From: Tumidithrix helvetica
GTDB taxonomy: Bacteria; Cyanobacteriota; Cyanobacteriia; Pseudanabaenales; Pseudanabaenaceae
Assembly (NCBI RefSeq): GCF_965232925.1
Contig: NZ_CBDDRA010000028.1
Location: 1 to 64,000 of the forward strand
Reading direction: 5' to 3'
DNA length: 64,000 nt
Below are positions 1 through 8,853 of this stretch, in pieces. Positions within the stretch are counted from its first letter, which is position 1, and each line of letters opens with the position of its first letter. Both the position numbers and the translations under genes were made by a program. A model generated the notes under the pieces. The model searched no databases, was not told the DNA's origin, and saw nothing but the letters and a program-made list of their open reading frames with translations.

Positions 1-130
1 GGAGTTTCTGGAAAATCATTATTGTCAATGTCAATTTTGGTTAATTGATCATTGCTCTTTTGGCAGTTTGTGCCAAGCACCTGCTGCCTTTTTTTCTTTT
101 TCTAGTCCAAAGTCCAGTTTAATACCATTT

Positions 131-179
131 TCAAAAAAAGATGCGTTGCATCTTTTTGAAAAGACCGCGCTTTGCGCGG
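131..179. repeat. two adjacent hairpins downstream of purD
   Basis: Two stem-loops lie side by side. One has AAAAAGATGC paired with GCATCTTTTT around a GTT loop (about 135-157). The other is CCGCGC-TTT-GCGCGG (165-179). Both sit past the 3' end of the leftward purD gene. They could end its transcript or belong to the dispersed repeat that follows. Confidence 0.55.
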
Positions 180-225
180 AACTCAAAGATCGATCTGTCG
201 CAAATTTAAGAGAAATTGGTATAAG
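174..225 (+). repeat. dispersed repeat, copy A
   Basis: This 52-nt stretch aligns without gaps to 56661-56712 (41 of 52 identical by eye). A 25-nt core also occurs in reverse at 50487-50511 with one mismatch. All copies lie between genes. The core reads CGCAAATTTAAGAGAAATTG followed by GTATAAG. It looks like a small non-autonomous interspersed repeat. Confidence 0.7.
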
Positions 226-226
226 T

Positions 227-255
227 CCCCTAGAATTTGGGGATTTAGGGGGCTT
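227..255. repeat. C-rich/G-rich interspersed repeat
   Basis: CCCCTAGAATTTGGGG followed by ATTTAGGGGGCTT. A related element (CCCCCACTTCTGGGGG, then CTAGGGGGCTT) occurs at 10034-10060. Each can fold into a short hairpin. No credible gene is present in the first 295 bases. Confidence 0.5.
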
Positions 256-295
256 TTGGATTGTTAAGCTTACATCTCTTCGTTGTTAGAGAGAA

Positions 296-1573
296 TTAGG
301 TCGCGATCGCGCGGCTGGCAATATCTTTCCGAAAGATCGCTCCGTCATAGTCAATGGACTCGATCGCACTGTAAGCCGAAGCGATCGCTGCTTGAATATT
401 TTCGCCTGTGGCGGTTACACCTAAAACCCTTCCACCACTGGTAATCAGGCTATTGTTTTTAAGCTTTGTACCTGCTTGAAACACAACGGCTCCAGATTCC
501 TCAGCTTTCCCGAGGCCTGTAATAAATTTGCCGAGTTCTACTTTTTCGGGATAGCCACTCGCTGCCATCACAACACAGACAGAAGCTTGAGGTTTCCATG
601 CGATCGGCGGCATTTTTTCTAAACGGCGCTCAATACAGGCAAGCAACAGTTTTTCTAAGGGAGTATCTAAAAGAGGCAAAATTGCCTGCGTCTCAGGATC
701 GCCAAATCGACAGTTAAACTCGATTACCATGGGTTCACCACCAGGCGTAATCATCAAGCCTGCGTAGAGACAGCCGCGATAGTCAATTCCCTTTTCTCGG
801 AGAGCCGCGATCGCAGGTTCTAGTACCTTAGATTGAATTTTCGCCATTAGCTCAGGCGTAGCGATCGGTGCAGGGGCATAGGCTCCCATCCCGCCTGTAT
901 TGGGGCCAATGTCGCCATCTCCCAGCCGCTTATGGTCTTGAGCAGGCAATAGAGGGCGAATGGTCAACCCATCGGTAATGGCAAGAACGGACAGCTCTTG
1001 TCCTGTGAGATATTCTTCAATCACAACCATCTCACCTGCCGCACCAAATTGTCCGCTAAAGATTTTCGCGATCGCTTCTTCGGCCTGCTCTAGAGTCATG
1101 GCAACCGTTACCCCTTTACCACTTGCCAAACCATCGGCTTTAATCACGATCGGCGCACCCTGCTGTTGCACATAGGCTACAGCACTGGCTGCATCTCTAA
1201 AAACAGCACTAGCCGCCGTTGGAATGCCAGCAGCCTGCATCAGTTCTTTTGCCCAAGCTTTACTGGACTCAATCTGTGCGCCCTTTTTGGTCGGCCCAAA
1301 AATTGGGGCTTCGGCACTATGAAAAAAGTCCACAATCCCTTGAGATAGAGGCAATTCTGGTCCCACAACGGTCAAGGCAACTCCCTGTACTTGGGCAAAT
1401 CTGAGCATTCCCTCAAAATCATCGATTGACAGCGACACATTGCGGCATTTGGGTGTCGTTGCGGTTCCCCCATTCCCAGGAATACAGAAAACCTGGGTAA
1501 TTTCTGGGGACTGTAAAAGCTTCCATGCAATGGCATGTTCTCTACCGCCATTACCAATAACAAGAACTTTCAA
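296..1573 (-). CDS. purD: phosphoribosylamine--glycine ligase
   Basis: Catalyses the second step of de novo purine synthesis, ATP-dependent joining of glycine to 5-phosphoribosylamine, in the cytosol. The 425-residue protein has the full family length. The N-terminal domain opens with MKVLVIGNGGREHAIAW, the ATP-grasp core has KADGLASGKGV near residue 147 and the metal/ATP-binding EFNCRFGDPE near residue 285, and a C-terminal GARS domain follows. The start is TTG at 1571-1573; the conserved VIGNGGREHA begins three codons later, so no other start fits. It stands alone, with repeats downstream. Identification is firm. Confidence 0.97.
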   Translation of the reverse strand: MKVLVIGNGGREHAIAWKLLQSPEITQVFCIPGNGGTATTPKCRNVSLSIDDFEGMLRFAQVQGVALTVVGPELPLSQGIVDFFHSAEAPIFGPTKKGAQIESSKAWAKELMQAAGIPTAASAVFRDAASAVAYVQQQGAPIVIKADGLASGKGVTVAMTLEQAEEAIAKIFSGQFGAAGEMVVIEEYLTGQELSVLAITDGLTIRPLLPAQDHKRLGDGDIGPNTGGMGAYAPAPIATPELMAKIQSKVLEPAIAALREKGIDYRGCLYAGLMITPGGEPMVIEFNCRFGDPETQAILPLLDTPLEKLLLACIERRLEKMPPIAWKPQASVCVVMAASGYPEKVELGKFITGLGKAEESGAVVFQAGTKLKNNSLITSGGRVLGVTATGENIQAAIASAYSAIESIDYDGAIFRKDIASRAIAT

Positions 1574-1667
1574 ACTAACACCTATAAACGATTTACGAAC
1601 TTAACTGTCAACGAAAATTACGCCTACAAATTTTTGCTAGACTCAGCAGCTAATTATTCGTGACTAA

Positions 1668-2303
1668 TTATACCGAAGAAACCTCGTGAGACCGAACTTC
1701 CGTAGCAAAGCTGGTCTTTTTGGTAAATTCAAATGGCCCAGCGACTGACCCCCAAACTCGCTCATCTGTCTCTGGGTCGTGACCGCGATCGAGGCTAGAA
1801 AAGAAATGCTCTCCCACTTCAAATTCATTCACAAGGTAAGTTGATTTGCCCTTACGCACGACGCAACATTGTTTGCCCGGCTCGATCGCACCCTTAAAGG
1901 TATTGTTCTCGGTGCGATGTACCAACATGGTGCAGCCGCAAAGTTTGTCCAGTTGCTCGGGTGTAAGTTCTTGCAATCGATCGGGTTGACGGCTTGCACC
2001 AAAGTATTTTTCGGCTTCTTTAAGTTTGTAGTTCACAATTTCAAGGTGGTCGCCCCTTGACACGATATTCAAGATCGCCGTGCGATAGGGGTGGTTTAAC
2101 TCAAAATCATAGGACTGCTCGGAGTACAACCAGACGCCCTCGGGTGGCTCTGTACTGGGGATAACTGGCAATGGTCGAATGCAAACTCGAATATGCGCAA
2201 AAAAGGGCGGATTTTCGATCGCTTGCTCCCAGTTGCTAAAGTCTCCCGCCAACCATGATGCCAAGGTAAAGACATCAGCAGGGGTAGTTTGAATTGTCGT
2301 CAT
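1668..2303 (-). CDS. phycobiliprotein chromophore lyase, CpcT/CpeT family
   Basis: Family members attach phycocyanobilin or phycoerythrobilin to a cysteine of phycobiliprotein beta subunits (CpcT acts on Cys-153 of beta-phycocyanin). The 211-residue product carries typical family segments: WLAGDFSNWEQA near the N terminus, FFAHIRVCIRPLP, EGVWLYSEQSYDF, PYRTAILNIV, a central LCGCTMLVHR and the late WGSVAGPFEF. No signal peptide or membrane span is seen, as expected for a soluble cytoplasmic lyase. The ATG at 2303 is the only good start. CpcT and CpeT cannot be separated without alignment, so no symbol is given. Confidence 0.9.
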   Translation of the reverse strand: MTTIQTTPADVFTLASWLAGDFSNWEQAIENPPFFAHIRVCIRPLPVIPSTEPPEGVWLYSEQSYDFELNHPYRTAILNIVSRGDHLEIVNYKLKEAEKYFGASRQPDRLQELTPEQLDKLCGCTMLVHRTENNTFKGAIEPGKQCCVVRKGKSTYLVNEFEVGEHFFSSLDRGHDPETDERVWGSVAGPFEFTKKTSFATEVRSHEVSSV

Positions 2304-2441
2304 GTCTTTAGAAGATTTGAATAGGTATTTTTATAATGATTGTGAATTTAATGCAGGGGCAGTGGGTCTGCGTCTGCCTGCTTCATTTTGGGTTTATAAA
2401 ATTTTTAAGGAATGCAAAATAGTTCTTAAAGTTTATCAGAC

Positions 2442-4193
2442 CTACTTGAGCGCGATCGAGATCTCACCGCGCAGACTCGAACCATTGGTAGCAGTACTCG
2501 CAAGGTTTATCACTTCAATATGGTCTAACAGCAATTGCAAAGGCGATCCTTGAAGTGCCTTCAACGTGGTTGGGAGTAGCGGGAATTTGGCGATCCAGTC
2601 ATCTAGATTGGTTTTGCGATCGATATAGGCAAATCCTGACAAATTACTGGGTAGCTTTTCGGCAAGGTTCTTAAACCTAGGAGATCGTGCAATTGAGTCG
2701 CGATCGCTCGATAAAACCTTTTCTACAGCCTCAATTGAGTTCGAGAAAATTACATATTTTGAATTGGGCGCAATTTTGGTATGGGCGATCGCGACGCTGC
2801 CATTGATAGATGCTGCCGCTAAAGCGTCTTTAGGATTGGTTACAGCCGTTAACTGCGTCCAAACTGTGAGATTTCGATCGTTGAGACTCAAATCCCCTAC
2901 GGTTAGTTTGGCGTTGCGGGCTAGCGCATCTAGCCGATCGATCGCTGCTTTCACAGCACTCGGTGCTTTATTCTCGGCAATCAATACCCAGTCCGATTTG
3001 CCCAAAGCATTGGGTAGAGCCGCGATCGCATAATCCCCCTGCAACCACTCTCTGTTTGCCTCCTCTACGGGCGACCCCACAAAGCTCAAACTAGAATTTG
3101 CAGTTAAGGCAGCGATCGCACTGGTGAAGCTTGCATTTAACTCTGGGTAAGGCTTGAGGGTTGTAGAAATTTGCTGGAGGGTTTGGCTGAGGTTGCGACC
3201 GACCAGCACAGAACTACCAGCGGGAATAAGCTCGGTAATTGGATTGGAATTTTTTTGGTTTTGGGCTTTAGCATTGGAATGATTTCCCGCTAAGGCTATA
3301 TTTGCAGCGAGGGGATCGAGCGTCAGGACTGTTTCAGCCTCGAGCCCTTGACGATCCAGACCAAGACCTAAGGATAGGACTGCTTTCGGTAAATTTGTGA
3401 GATTTTTAGGTAAGACCCCACCGGCTGTTCCCCATGTGCTTAGTTCGGCAAAATTGGCAAAAGCTAGACCAATTCTGCCTTGCGTAAGTTGCTTGACGCT
3501 TGCTTTGTAGGTATCTAGTCCTGCTAAAGCAAGATCGGGCACTTGTAAGTCGTTAATGGCATTACGAATGACTTTGACATCATTGGCGAATAGCACAAAT
3601 TTACCAATCGTGGCACTGGCGATCGCTGCCTCTTGCCCTAAATTGGGTAACGGAGTATTGGCAAAAACAATCGGGATGCCCTGATATTGCTCAAATCCTA
3701 AATCCGATCCTCCAATTGCCTGCCGCTGCCAAAATTTTTCTACAGATGCTTTTGTTAGTTCTACATTGCTTGTTGAGAAGGCTAGGAGATAACCAGGTTG
3801 TAAGCCATTGTCACTCTGGCGATCGATGTCAGTTGTGGTCACTGCCAAGGTGATTTCATTGCCTACCCAAGGCTGAATATCGCTGTCATAATCTAGCGCC
3901 CATTCTTGCTGAAGCTGCTGTTTGAGGCGGCGAAATTCGTTTTTAATGCTGGCGCGATCGCTGGACTTAGCAGCCAATTGCGCGAATAGGCTCAGGCGAT
4001 CGGGGTTGACTAGAAAGGAGAAGAAAAGCGGCGATCGCTTTGGTAAAAAGTTAACGGCTTGCGGTTGTGTTTTTACACCCTGCAAGAGATCGCTAGGATT
4101 GGCACTCAGCACCTTAGATACTGCTGTAAAACTCAGAACCAGTAAAAAAATTGCAGCAACTGCAATGCCAATAAAAATTGATTTTGCCTTCAT
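2442..4193 (-). CDS. DUF3352 domain protein, membrane-anchored
   Basis: A 583-residue protein with one N-terminal hydrophobic segment (about residues 5-30, IFIGIAVAAIFLLVLSFTAV) that would anchor or export it. The rest is a large, mostly periplasmic domain with Pro/Leu/Ala-rich repeats of strands. Recognisable family traits are FLPKRSPLFFSFLVNPDRL, a repeated LAFANFAEL/GLGLDRQGLEAE pattern and SGFAYIDRKTNLDDW late in the protein. This matches DUF3352, a conserved cyanobacterial family of unknown function. It is transcribed leftward as a single gene; the strong palindrome at 4304-4337 separates it from the phosphatase upstream. Confidence 0.88.
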   Translation of the reverse strand: MKAKSIFIGIAVAAIFLLVLSFTAVSKVLSANPSDLLQGVKTQPQAVNFLPKRSPLFFSFLVNPDRLSLFAQLAAKSSDRASIKNEFRRLKQQLQQEWALDYDSDIQPWVGNEITLAVTTTDIDRQSDNGLQPGYLLAFSTSNVELTKASVEKFWQRQAIGGSDLGFEQYQGIPIVFANTPLPNLGQEAAIASATIGKFVLFANDVKVIRNAINDLQVPDLALAGLDTYKASVKQLTQGRIGLAFANFAELSTWGTAGGVLPKNLTNLPKAVLSLGLGLDRQGLEAETVLTLDPLAANIALAGNHSNAKAQNQKNSNPITELIPAGSSVLVGRNLSQTLQQISTTLKPYPELNASFTSAIAALTANSSLSFVGSPVEEANREWLQGDYAIAALPNALGKSDWVLIAENKAPSAVKAAIDRLDALARNAKLTVGDLSLNDRNLTVWTQLTAVTNPKDALAAASINGSVAIAHTKIAPNSKYVIFSNSIEAVEKVLSSDRDSIARSPRFKNLAEKLPSNLSGFAYIDRKTNLDDWIAKFPLLPTTLKALQGSPLQLLLDHIEVINLASTATNGSSLRGEISIALK

Positions 4194-4303
4194 ACAAACC
4201 TCAACACACGCGCCGAAATTAAGTCTAACTGAAAGACCAACACATAGTTATTGATGCTTTGTTATTCGTTATCTGACGCAGCAATCAGAAATAATACATA
4301 GAT

Positions 4304-4340
4304 AAAGAAGGGGCAATTCATGAATTGCCCCTTCTTTTTT
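4304..4340. terminator. 34-bp perfect palindrome, likely terminator
   Basis: AAAGAAGGGGCAATTCA is followed at once by its exact reverse complement (4304-4337) and then by more T. It lies just past the 3' end of the leftward phosphatase gene. The central 22 bp recur exactly at 35348-35369, so this is also a dispersed palindromic repeat that may have been reused as a terminator. Confidence 0.65.
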
Positions 4341-4369
4341 GGGATTGTAAAAAATGGGTGACTGTTAAC

Positions 4370-5737
4370 CTACAAAGCCCCTGCGGCTGTTTGATCGAAC
4401 ACGCTATTGGATAGATGCGTGGTGATATTCATCGCTTGCAACATCGGTGGATGCTCGTAACCCTTGTAATAATCAATCACACTCACCCCACCATTACCCT
4501 GCTTAAATATCCAGAATTTTTCAGGTTCAAAGCCAAACAACTGACAGAGAATCGCTTTATTCACGGCATCGTGCGCCACAACCAAAGCTGTCTCACCTGC
4601 GGGAGTAGCGCGAATGATTTGCAGCCACGCCTCGGCAACTCTGTCCCAAACCTGCTGCAGATTTTCGCCCTCAGGCATTTGGACAATTTCAGGTGTTTTT
4701 TGCCATTTTTCCAGTTCGCCTGCAAATTCTGCTTCAATTTCAGCTTCAAATTTGCCTTCCCAGAGTCCATGGGAAATTTCTTTCAGTTCGTCAAAATATT
4801 CCATGTCCACATCAGGGTGATGGGTCAAAATCTTGAGGGCAGTGTCTTTGGGCCGCAGCATGGGACTGCTAAAAGCTTTGTGAATCGGCACAGACGCCAA
4901 AAAGTCAGCGGCTTGCTGCGCTTGTTCTTCACCCTTGGCATTCAAGGGCACGTCAATTTGTCCTTGAAAACGTTTTTGACGATTCCAATCGGTCTCACCA
5001 TGACGCACGAGTAAAATGCGCGGTCCGATATGGACTTTACGGGTTGGCGGCAAAACCGCTTTGGTTAGGGAACTGAGGTGGCTTGTCAAGTTCAAGGACT
5101 CCATCTGCACCTGTACTTTGCTTAAATCCGAACCTAAATTTGAAAGATCGTCCCCTGCAAAATTTAAGACGCTAATCGCACAGTTAATCTGCTGCAAATG
5201 GTGATACTGCGCTGGCTTTAGTCCGATAACTGTAGAAATCAAGGCACGATTGACGCCACTATGACCGACGATCAAAATCGTTTGTCCGACATGCTTGGGC
5301 AAAGTCTCTTGCCAAAATGCCTTTGCCTGCTCGAACAAATCGAGAACGGGGTAGCGATCGCTAACCACCAACTTATGCGGCTCGTGCTCCCAATTGTGAA
5401 ATTGATCGGGAAATTGCGATCGCACCTCGTCAAAAGTCAACCCCTCCCATGCAGGCAGGTTGATTTCACACAAACCCTCATGAAACGTAACGGGTGGCGG
5501 ACTAGAACTAGCTGCCAGTATCTGCTCAGCCGTTTGGCGAGCGCGGAGCAAAGGGCTGACATAGGCCGCATCAAAATGCAAACTGGCAAGAGCAGCACCT
5601 GCCAAGCCAGCTTGTTGCTGACCTTTTTCGGTCAAGACGGACTGAAGTTCTGGTCGATCTAGGTTGCCGCGACCTTGCACCATATTATTGGTGTTAAATG
5701 TACTTTCACCATGACGTACTAAGACGATGCGAGTAAT
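4370..5737 (-). CDS. two-domain histidine phosphatase (phosphoglycerate mutase-like)
   Basis: Two histidine phosphatase domains lie in tandem. The first has LVRHGESTFN and IVGHSGVNRAL; the second, after about residue 230, has LLVRHGETDWN and VVAHDAVNKAI. Both keep the phospho-accepting His of the RHGE motif and the second His. Such tandem proteins are common in cyanobacteria and are annotated as phosphoglycerate mutase or phosphoserine phosphatase; the substrate is not shown by the sequence. The first ATG (5683) would cut off the catalytic RHG. The frame stays open to TGA at 5768-5770 but has no ATG, GTG or TTG there. ATT at 5735-5737 gives an N terminus like the family's (ITRIVLVRHG) with GAGG 11 nt upstream. 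Start inferred; 455 residues. Confidence 0.85.
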   Translation of the reverse strand: MTRIVLVRHGESTFNTNNMVQGRGNLDRPELQSVLTEKGQQQAGLAGAALASLHFDAAYVSPLLRARQTAEQILAASSSPPPVTFHEGLCEINLPAWEGLTFDEVRSQFPDQFHNWEHEPHKLVVSDRYPVLDLFEQAKAFWQETLPKHVGQTILIVGHSGVNRALISTVIGLKPAQYHHLQQINCAISVLNFAGDDLSNLGSDLSKVQVQMESLNLTSHLSSLTKAVLPPTRKVHIGPRILLVRHGETDWNRQKRFQGQIDVPLNAKGEEQAQQAADFLASVPIHKAFSSPMLRPKDTALKILTHHPDVDMEYFDELKEISHGLWEGKFEAEIEAEFAGELEKWQKTPEIVQMPEGENLQQVWDRVAEAWLQIIRATPAGETALVVAHDAVNKAILCQLFGFEPEKFWIFKQGNGGVSVIDYYKGYEHPPMLQAMNITTHLSNSVFDQTAAGAL

Positions 5738-6645
5738 CAGGGGAATATCCTCACGCTTAAAAACACCTCAGCAATTCTATCGTTCAAAGCTACGCTATAA
5801 TACTAAACTAGGCTACATATAACCGAGCAAAAGAATATATCTTGCTTGCGTTGCTTTCACCTATGCCTCAAGACCTGATGTCACTTGTAAAAGTTAAGTC
5901 ATAAGTTTAGGCAGTCTACTTAGGTACGTGTAGCTTATAGTCGGTCTAAGAGTTTCGCTAAGTTAAATTTCAAATTTCACTGACTATATACGGAAATTGC
6001 GGGTATAGTTATTGACGTTTAATTTGTGACGGTTTGTATTGCTATGCTGTCAAATCAGTAGCTTTCAGATCTTGCACCACACAAGCATTTAGCCCAAATT
6101 TAGCTTTGGATTTAGCGTTGCATAAACATTAAAGAATGCATGAATAAAGGGTGAAGCGGTGATTTCTCTTATCGGGAAAACCCCATCCTCAATTTAGCAA
6201 TACCATTCCTTGATTTAGCAACGGTTTTAACTCAAGGTTCCAAGTTTATATTTGAAACTTAAATTTGAGACTCAAATCTACTAAACTCTAAAATTTACTA
6301 AAACGCACTGAATCTCTTACTCAGTAAGTTTCAGTAGACTTAAGCTTTTAGCTCCAAAACTGAATTTTTGGTGGCTAAGTACAAAGGGTAAGGTGACAAA
6401 AGGTAAGGTGTGAGATGTTAGCCAAAAGCCTGAGTCAGATCGAATCAGATCATGGACTAATACTTAAATCTCTTTAGAGATGACAAGGGTAGAGCATAGG
6501 CAAAACATCAACTGTAATCTGTACTTTGAGCTTTTAGCTCTTAAGATTTTGGGTGTGTCATGCTCTTAACAGCCACCCAAGCAGCCACTAAGCATTATGG
6601 GTTCTTAGACTGGCTCAACTAACTCAAAAATTCTGAGGAAATTGG
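5738..6645 (+). promoter_or_regulatory. long leader upstream of rne, no gene seen
   Basis: About 0.9 kb without a convincing gene on either strand. It is AT-rich, with short internal repeats such as GGTAAGGTG at 6387-6395 and 6402-6410 and a small inverted repeat at 6263-6277. RNase E genes are known to be autoregulated through long 5' leaders, so a long untranslated leader is plausible. I cannot place the promoter. Confidence 0.4.
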
Positions 6646-8835
6646 ATGCCCAAGCAAATTATCATTGCTGAGCAGCATCGGACGGCTGCTGTATTCAGCG
6701 AAGACCAGATTGAAGAAATTATCGTTGCCACTGGGACGCATCAAGTCGGGGATATCTACTTAGGTGTGGTCGAAAATGTTTTAACCAGCATAGATGCCGC
6801 CTTTGTCAATATTGGCGATGGGGAACGAAATGGCTTTATTCACATTACCGATCTAGGTCCTTTAAAAATGCGCCGTTCTGCGGGCAACATCAGCGATCTG
6901 GTGTCTCCGCAGCAAAGGGTTTTGGTGCAGGTCATGAAAGAGCCTACGGGCAATAAAGGACCTCGCCTCACAGGCAATATCTCGCTACCAGGCAGATATG
7001 TCGTATTAATTCCGTTTGGACGGGGGGTAAACCTATCTCGTCGTATTCGCACTGAAACTGAGCGCAATCGGCTCAGAGCCTTGGCGATTTTAATCAAACC
7101 CTCGGGCATGGGGCTGTTGGTACGCACCGAAGCTGAAGGCATGCCCGAAGAGCAAATTATTGAAGATTTAGACAATCTCCAAAAACAGTGGGAAGCGGTT
7201 CAACAGGATGCTTCTACGACCCGTCATCCCAGTCTGCTCGATCGCGATCGCGACTTCATTCAAAAAGTACTGCGCGATCTGTACTCCAGCGAAGTCAACC
7301 GTATTGTCACCGATACCAGTGATGGGCTGAGACGAGTCAAACACCATTTACTCAATTGGGGGGATGGCAAAATTCCCAGTGGCCTATCGCTCGATCAACA
7401 TCGCGAACGGGCTTCAATTCTGGAATATTTCCGCGTCAATGCTGCCATCCGCGAAGCATTAAGACCCAGAGTCGATCTGCCCAGTGGCGGTTACATTATC
7501 ATCGAGCCAACCGAAGCGCTTACGGTGATTGATGTTAACTCTGGCTCCTTTACAAAATCTCAGACATCTCGCGAAACCGTTTTATGGACAAACTGTGAGG
7601 CAGCCGCCGAGGTCGCTCGTCAAGTTCGACTGCGTAACATTGCGGGTGTGATCGTCGTGGACTTCATTGATATGGACACGCGCCGCGATCAGATGCAACT
7701 GTTAGAGCATTTTAACAAAGCCCTCCGTGCGGATAAATCTCGCCCTCAAATTGCCCAATTGACTGAATTGGGGCTGGTAGAGCTAACCCGCAAACGTCAA
7801 GGTCAAAGCATTTACGAGCTATTTGGTCGTCCCTGTCCCACCTGTAACGGTCTAGGTCATCTGGTGCATTTACCCGGTGACTCGGCCGCGCAAACCGTTG
7901 ACTCTACAACCCGTCAGTGGGAAGCCCGCTATACCTCTAAGCTCGATTTGACGACAGAGCTGCTAGAGGATGATTCCCCACTCAGTGGCGGAATTGAACC
8001 CAATCTGGTCAACCATCCTAGCTATCAAGAACGCAACGGTAATTCTCGCCGTCGCAAACGCAATGCTCCCCCCGGACGCGATCGCGATGCCCGTGAAACC
8101 CGCGATTCAGAAAAGCCACCCATTGCGATCGAAACCCGTGAAGGGCGTGAAGGTCGCTTACGGACGGAATCTCGGTCTGAACCAAGACCTGAGTCGCGTA
8201 TAGAGCCTCGATTTGAGACAAGAGAGCCACCCTCTAAAGTTCCCGTATTGTCTTCAGCCAGAACTGTGGTTCCAACGCCACCTCCCGTTGAAGCCGAGCC
8301 AGAAGTCATCCCCCAAGAGCGGATCGGTCGTCGTGAAACACCCCGACCTAAACTTGAGCCACCCGAAATTGTGGTTGTGGAGATGACGGAAGAAGAGCAA
8401 GATATCTATGCCTTTATGGGAATTTCTCCCTTGCTGTTGGTCGATCGCGAAGTCAAAGATCCGCGCAATAGCATTGTGACGGTGACCTTGCCGGGTATGG
8501 CTCCCCAAATTCCAGCTTTGGAGGTTCCTCAGGCATCGCAAATTTCTGATGCGGCCGATGGATCTGCGGATGGCAATGACTTATTGGATATCAGTCCAAC
8601 GTCAGACCAAGATGATGAGTACGATCGCCTCGATCGGCCCGATGATTTTTCCGATGATTTTGCGGCTCAACCAGAGCAACTTTCTCAGTCGGTAGAAGTC
8701 CAGAATGGTGAGTCGAGCAGTAAGCCTTCAAAGGCTGCACTTGAATCCACAGAAGATTCTGGGACTAAGAAGGAGGAGCCACCGATTCAGTCGCCTGCGG
8801 CATCTCGCCGTCGTCGCACCTCATCAGGATCGTAG
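6646..8835 (+). CDS. rne: ribonuclease E/G
   Basis: Endonuclease that starts mRNA decay and processes RNAs. 729 residues. An S1 RNA-binding domain (about 36-120, GDIYLGVVENVLTSIDAAFV) is followed by the 5'-sensor and DNase I-like parts. The metal-binding Asp residues are in TVIDVNSGSF (about 295) and VVDFIDMD (about 338); the zinc-link CPTCNG is near 395. The C-terminal third is low-complexity, rich in Arg, Glu and Pro, and ends in RRRRTSSGS. A C-terminal Arg/Ser peptide of this type binds PNPase in Anabaena RNase E. ATG at 6646 has GAGG about 9 nt upstream. In many cyanobacteria rnhB follows rne; here an FAD enzyme follows after 18 bp. Confidence 0.96.
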   Translation: MPKQIIIAEQHRTAAVFSEDQIEEIIVATGTHQVGDIYLGVVENVLTSIDAAFVNIGDGERNGFIHITDLGPLKMRRSAGNISDLVSPQQRVLVQVMKEPTGNKGPRLTGNISLPGRYVVLIPFGRGVNLSRRIRTETERNRLRALAILIKPSGMGLLVRTEAEGMPEEQIIEDLDNLQKQWEAVQQDASTTRHPSLLDRDRDFIQKVLRDLYSSEVNRIVTDTSDGLRRVKHHLLNWGDGKIPSGLSLDQHRERASILEYFRVNAAIREALRPRVDLPSGGYIIIEPTEALTVIDVNSGSFTKSQTSRETVLWTNCEAAAEVARQVRLRNIAGVIVVDFIDMDTRRDQMQLLEHFNKALRADKSRPQIAQLTELGLVELTRKRQGQSIYELFGRPCPTCNGLGHLVHLPGDSAAQTVDSTTRQWEARYTSKLDLTTELLEDDSPLSGGIEPNLVNHPSYQERNGNSRRRKRNAPPGRDRDARETRDSEKPPIAIETREGREGRLRTESRSEPRPESRIEPRFETREPPSKVPVLSSARTVVPTPPPVEAEPEVIPQERIGRRETPRPKLEPPEIVVVEMTEEEQDIYAFMGISPLLLVDREVKDPRNSIVTVTLPGMAPQIPALEVPQASQISDAADGSADGNDLLDISPTSDQDDEYDRLDRPDDFSDDFAAQPEQLSQSVEVQNGESSSKPSKAALESTEDSGTKKEEPPIQSPAASRRRRTSSGS

Positions 8836-8853
8836 CGATCGCGCCATGAAAGC

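Noticed and set aside
68..289. 73-codon frame on the plus strand before purD
   Set aside because: It covers hairpins and dispersed repeats; part of its reading comes from the repeat core, with no start signal or family.
2302..2553. 83-codon plus-strand frame
   Set aside because: It overlaps the start of the lyase gene and the end of the DUF3352 gene and has no protein-like pattern.
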